In this document: piece after piece, positions 61,659 to 64,000 of the stretch
Numbering within the stretch: position 1 is the stretch's first letter
Layout: each line of letters begins with the position of its first letter
NCBI RefSeq assembly: GCF_900115555.1
Contig: NZ_FOWX01000010.1
Span: 62,001 to 126,000, forward strand
DNA length: 64,000 nucleotides
Direction: 5' to 3'
Source: Pseudomonas borbori
GTDB lineage: Bacteria; Pseudomonadota; Gammaproteobacteria; Pseudomonadales; Pseudomonadaceae
The notes under the pieces: generated by a model
The model's input: only the letters and a program-made list of their open reading frames with translations
Told to the model about the DNA's origin: nothing
Database searches by the model: none
Position numbers and translations under genes: made by a program

Positions 61659-62915
61659 TCAAACCAGCAGCAACACCGCCGCCCCCGCCAGCAGGCCGGC
61701 GGCCATCACCGGCAGGGTGCGCAGGGCCAGCTGGCGGCCGCCGATCAGGGCGATCAGCAAGCCCTTGACCAGGCTGTTGCTCAGGACCGCGAGGAAGATG
61801 CCCTGCACCGCGACCTGGGGAGCCAGCTCGGTCTTGGCGCTGCGTGCCAGGGTCAGGGTGATGGGGTCCACGTCGGCGAGTCCGGAGAGCAACGCCACCA
61901 GGTACACGCCCGCATCGCCAAGCCAGCGCCGCGCCGCCTCGACGAGGAACAGGATCAGCACCAGCAGCACAGCGAAGCGCAATGCGGGAGCCAGTTCGAA
62001 GGGGTTCTTCAGCGGCGGTTCGGCGCTTTCCTCGCGCGGGTCGCCGGCCAGCCGGAAATACATCAGCGCCCCCCCGGCATAGACCAGGGCCGCCACGCCC
62101 AATGGCCAGAGCAGGCGCGGCAGCAACTGGGTATTGACCACGCCGACCTCCAGCAGCACCCGCGGGAACATCAGCGCCGAGGTGGCCAGCAGGCCGCAGG
62201 CCAGCATGGCGTGCAGGCCGCGCTGCTGGTTCAGGCGGGCCAGGGTGATGGTCATCGCGGTGGAGGAGACGATGCCGCCGAGCAGGGCGGTGATCAGCAG
62301 GCCGTGGCGGGTGCCGACCAGGCGGATCGCCACATAGGCGGCGAAACCCAGGCCGGCGATCAGCACCACCATCCACCAGATGACGTAGGGGTTGAACGCC
62401 TGCCAGGGGCCGTAGCCCTGGTTGGGTAGGGCCGGCAGCAGCACCAGGGAGATGAACAGCAGCTTCAGCACCCCCGACAGTTCCGCCTCGCTGAGTCGGC
62501 GCAGGGCGCCGTGCAGGGTGCGTTTGAGGCTCAGGAGCAGGGCCACCGCCACCGCCCCGGCGGCGGCCAGGGGAGGGTGTCCGGCGACTGCCAGGCTGCC
62601 GAGGACGAAGGTGATCAGCATCGCCACTTCGCTGGTCAGGCCGCGGTCGCCTAACTGCATCAGGTCGCCGAAGTAGGAGGCGAGTACCAGGGCGGCGAAG
62701 CCGATGAAGACGACCGCCCAGGCGACCACGCCGAAATGTTCGCCGAGCAGCATGGCGAAACCGCCGAGCAAACCGCTCAAACCATAGGTGCGGATGCCGG
62801 CGGCCAGGCGGCCGTCCTCGCTGTGGCGTTCCTGCCAGCCACGTTCGGCGCCGATCAGCAGGCCAACCGCCAGCGCGCTGGCGAAATTCAGCAGGGTGTC
62901 GAGAGCCTCGGGCAT
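61659..62915 (-). CDS. MgtC/SapB-DUF4010 membrane protein
   Basis: 418 residues with about 12 membrane segments. The N-terminal part (ASALAVGLLIGAERGWQERHSEDGRLAAGIRTYGL) is the MgtC/SapB-type core. The C-terminal DUF4010 half contains GGIVSSTAMTITLAR and a LSGLADVDPITLTLA motif. Family members are probable inner-membrane transporters or regulators of cation homeostasis; the substrate is unknown. AAGGA precedes the ATG. It is convergent with rmuC (46 bp). Confidence 0.85.
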   Translation of the reverse strand: MPEALDTLLNFASALAVGLLIGAERGWQERHSEDGRLAAGIRTYGLSGLLGGFAMLLGEHFGVVAWAVVFIGFAALVLASYFGDLMQLGDRGLTSEVAMLITFVLGSLAVAGHPPLAAAGAVAVALLLSLKRTLHGALRRLSEAELSGVLKLLFISLVLLPALPNQGYGPWQAFNPYVIWWMVVLIAGLGFAAYVAIRLVGTRHGLLITALLGGIVSSTAMTITLARLNQQRGLHAMLACGLLATSALMFPRVLLEVGVVNTQLLPRLLWPLGVAALVYAGGALMYFRLAGDPREESAEPPLKNPFELAPALRFAVLLVLILFLVEAARRWLGDAGVYLVALLSGLADVDPITLTLARSAKTELAPQVAVQGIFLAVLSNSLVKGLLIALIGGRQLALRTLPVMAAGLLAGAAVLLLV

Positions 62916-63062
62916 GCGGCGTCCTTGAGCGGGGCTTGATCTTGGCAGTTTAGCCAGTGGGCGATCGCGACGTATTGCGGCAGGTCAGTGGGTGAGCGTC
63001 GCGGCCACTGGCAAGCGCGGCTGTCGTGCCGTCGCTTGTGGGAGGGGGTTCCCGCGGCCAGC

Positions 63063-64000
63063 CTAGCGCAACGTCAGGTGGCGGCTGAGCAGGGCGCGCA
63101 AGGCCGCCGGTTTGACCGGCTTGGCCAGGTAGTCGAGGCCGGCGGCGTGGACTGCGGCGATCAGTTCGGGACGGCCGTCGGCGCTGATCACCACGCCGGG
63201 CACTGGCTCGCCCAGGCGGGTGCGCAACCAGGCCATCAATTCGGTGCCGGTCTCGCCTTCGTCGAGGTGGTAGTCGATCAGGGCCAGGTGCGGGCGCACG
63301 TCTTCGCTGAGCAGGTGCTCGCACTCCAGGCGGTTGCGCGCGGTCCACACCTGGCAGCCCCAGCGCGACAGCAGGCTGTGCATGCCGGCGAGGATGCTGT
63401 CTTCGTTGTCGATGCACAGCACCTGGCTGCCGGTCAGCAACTGGCCATTGAGTTCGGCGCTGGCCGGCTTGGGCTTGGCCGCCGGGGTACGGGCCATAGG
63501 TACGCTGACGCTGAACACGCTGCCCTTGCCTGGCCAGGAACGCACCTCCAGCCTGTGTTCGAGTACCCGGCACAGGCCATCGGCAATCGCCAGGCCGAGG
63601 CCGAGGCCTTTCTCGGCGCGGGTCTGGTGGCTATCCAGGCGCTTGAACTCCTCGAAGATGACCTTGAGCTTGTCCTGCGGGATACCCGGGCCGCGATCCC
63701 ACACCTCCAGGCGCAGCTGTCCGCCTGAGCGGCGCACACCCAGTAGCACGCGGCCCTTGGCGTAGCGGAAGGCGTTGGTGAGAAAATTCTGCAGCACCCG
63801 GCGCAGCAGTTTGCTGTCGCTGTCCACACGCAGGCGGCTGCCGCGCAGGCGGAAGTCGATGCCTTGCTCGGTGGCCAGCACCTTGAACTCGGCGCCCAGG
63901 GTATCGAACAGTGAATTGAGCGCGAAGGCGTTGCGCTCCGGGGTGATGCGGCCATTCTCCAGGCGCGAGATGTCCAGCAGGTCGCTGATCAGGTCTTCCG
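63063..64000 (-). CDS. Hybrid histidine kinase, C-terminal part (cut by window edge)
   Basis: The frame is open to the right edge, so the N terminus is outside the window. Visible from the edge: end of the HisKA helix (EDLISDLLDISRLENG), a HATPase domain (NFLTNAFRYAKG, DRGPGIP, EKGLGLGLAIADGLCRVL), a linker and a C-terminal receiver with phospho-acceptor Asp in LALIDYHLDEG and the switch Lys in YLAKPVKP. The style resembles the PAS-hybrid kinases of Pseudomonas (NahK/ErcS'-like). Cognate partner and signal cannot be told from this part. Confidence 0.88.
   Translation of the reverse strand, partial: EDLISDLLDISRLENGRITPERNAFALNSLFDTLGAEFKVLATEQGIDFRLRGSRLRVDSDSKLLRRVLQNFLTNAFRYAKGRVLLGVRRSGGQLRLEVWDRGPGIPQDKLKVIFEEFKRLDSHQTRAEKGLGLGLAIADGLCRVLEHRLEVRSWPGKGSVFSVSVPMARTPAAKPKPASAELNGQLLTGSQVLCIDNEDSILAGMHSLLSRWGCQVWTARNRLECEHLLSEDVRPHLALIDYHLDEGETGTELMAWLRTRLGEPVPGVVISADGRPELIAAVHAAGLDYLAKPVKPAALRALLSRHLTLR

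Overview
The window is a stretch of Pseudomonas chromosome (high GC, class Gammaproteobacteria). The gene order cdsA-dxr-rseP-bamA-skp-lpxD-fabZ-lpxA-lpxB-rnhB-dnaE-accA-tilS-pyrG-kdsA-eno-ftsB-ispD, then gfnR/adhC-fghA-ispF-truD-surE-pcm-nlpD-rpoS-rsmZ-fdxA-mutS, is the conserved Pseudomonas arrangement, and several proteins have the length known for P. aeruginosa. The DUF368 gene inside the pcm-nlpD interval and the accessory block at 35-51 kb suggest a species other than P. aeruginosa; I name only the genus. No phage, insertion sequence, CRISPR array, rRNA or tRNA gene was seen, and no clear pseudogene.

Layout. 1-10.4 kb: envelope assembly (phospholipid, isoprenoid, site-2 protease, outer-membrane protein assembly, lipid A). 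10.4-22 kb: DNA polymerase III alpha, fatty acid, tRNA, CTP and KDO synthesis, enolase, divisome FtsB and IspD. 22-25.3 kb: glutathione-dependent formaldehyde detoxification with its LysR-type regulator. 25.4-35 kb: ispF to mutS, including the stationary-phase sigma factor RpoS, a clear RsmZ small RNA with a GacA upstream activating site, and ferredoxin FdxA.

35.3-51 kb is the most interesting part. A tightly overlapping leftward operon of seven genes (thermostable-hemolysin family protein, AMP-dependent ligase, haem-oxygenase-like di-iron oxidase family protein, short-chain dehydrogenase, TPR protein, then an OmpR-type response regulator and its sensor kinase) looks like an undescribed small-molecule or lipid-modifying pathway carrying its own two-component system. 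Its promoter has a perfect CTTAAG-N5-CTTAAG box. The same architecture (half-site, N5, CTTAAG, exactly 10 bp, -10) recurs twice, as a perfect 18-bp inverted repeat, between a cytochrome pair (SHP-like and diheme DHC-like) and a divergent cytochrome b561/ferredoxin-reductase/ferredoxin fusion. I infer one regulon joining the operon to the electron-transfer genes. Divergent from the operon lies ColR-ColS, followed by a methyltransferase, an InaA-type kinase, a DgkA and an LtaS/OpgB-like sulfatase-fold transferase, with a ColR-like site at the end of colS.

51-64 kb: pncC, the LexA-controlled recA-recX pair, a LOG-family protein, a beta-CASP metallo-hydrolase, a divergent phosphoketolase-family protein, a PA3611-like exported protein, a 635-bp AT-richer gap with DnaA-box-like 9-mers and CTTGAT/CTTAAG repeats, a Sel1-like small protein, rmuC, an MgtC/DUF4010 membrane protein, and the C-terminal part of a hybrid histidine kinase cut by the window edge.
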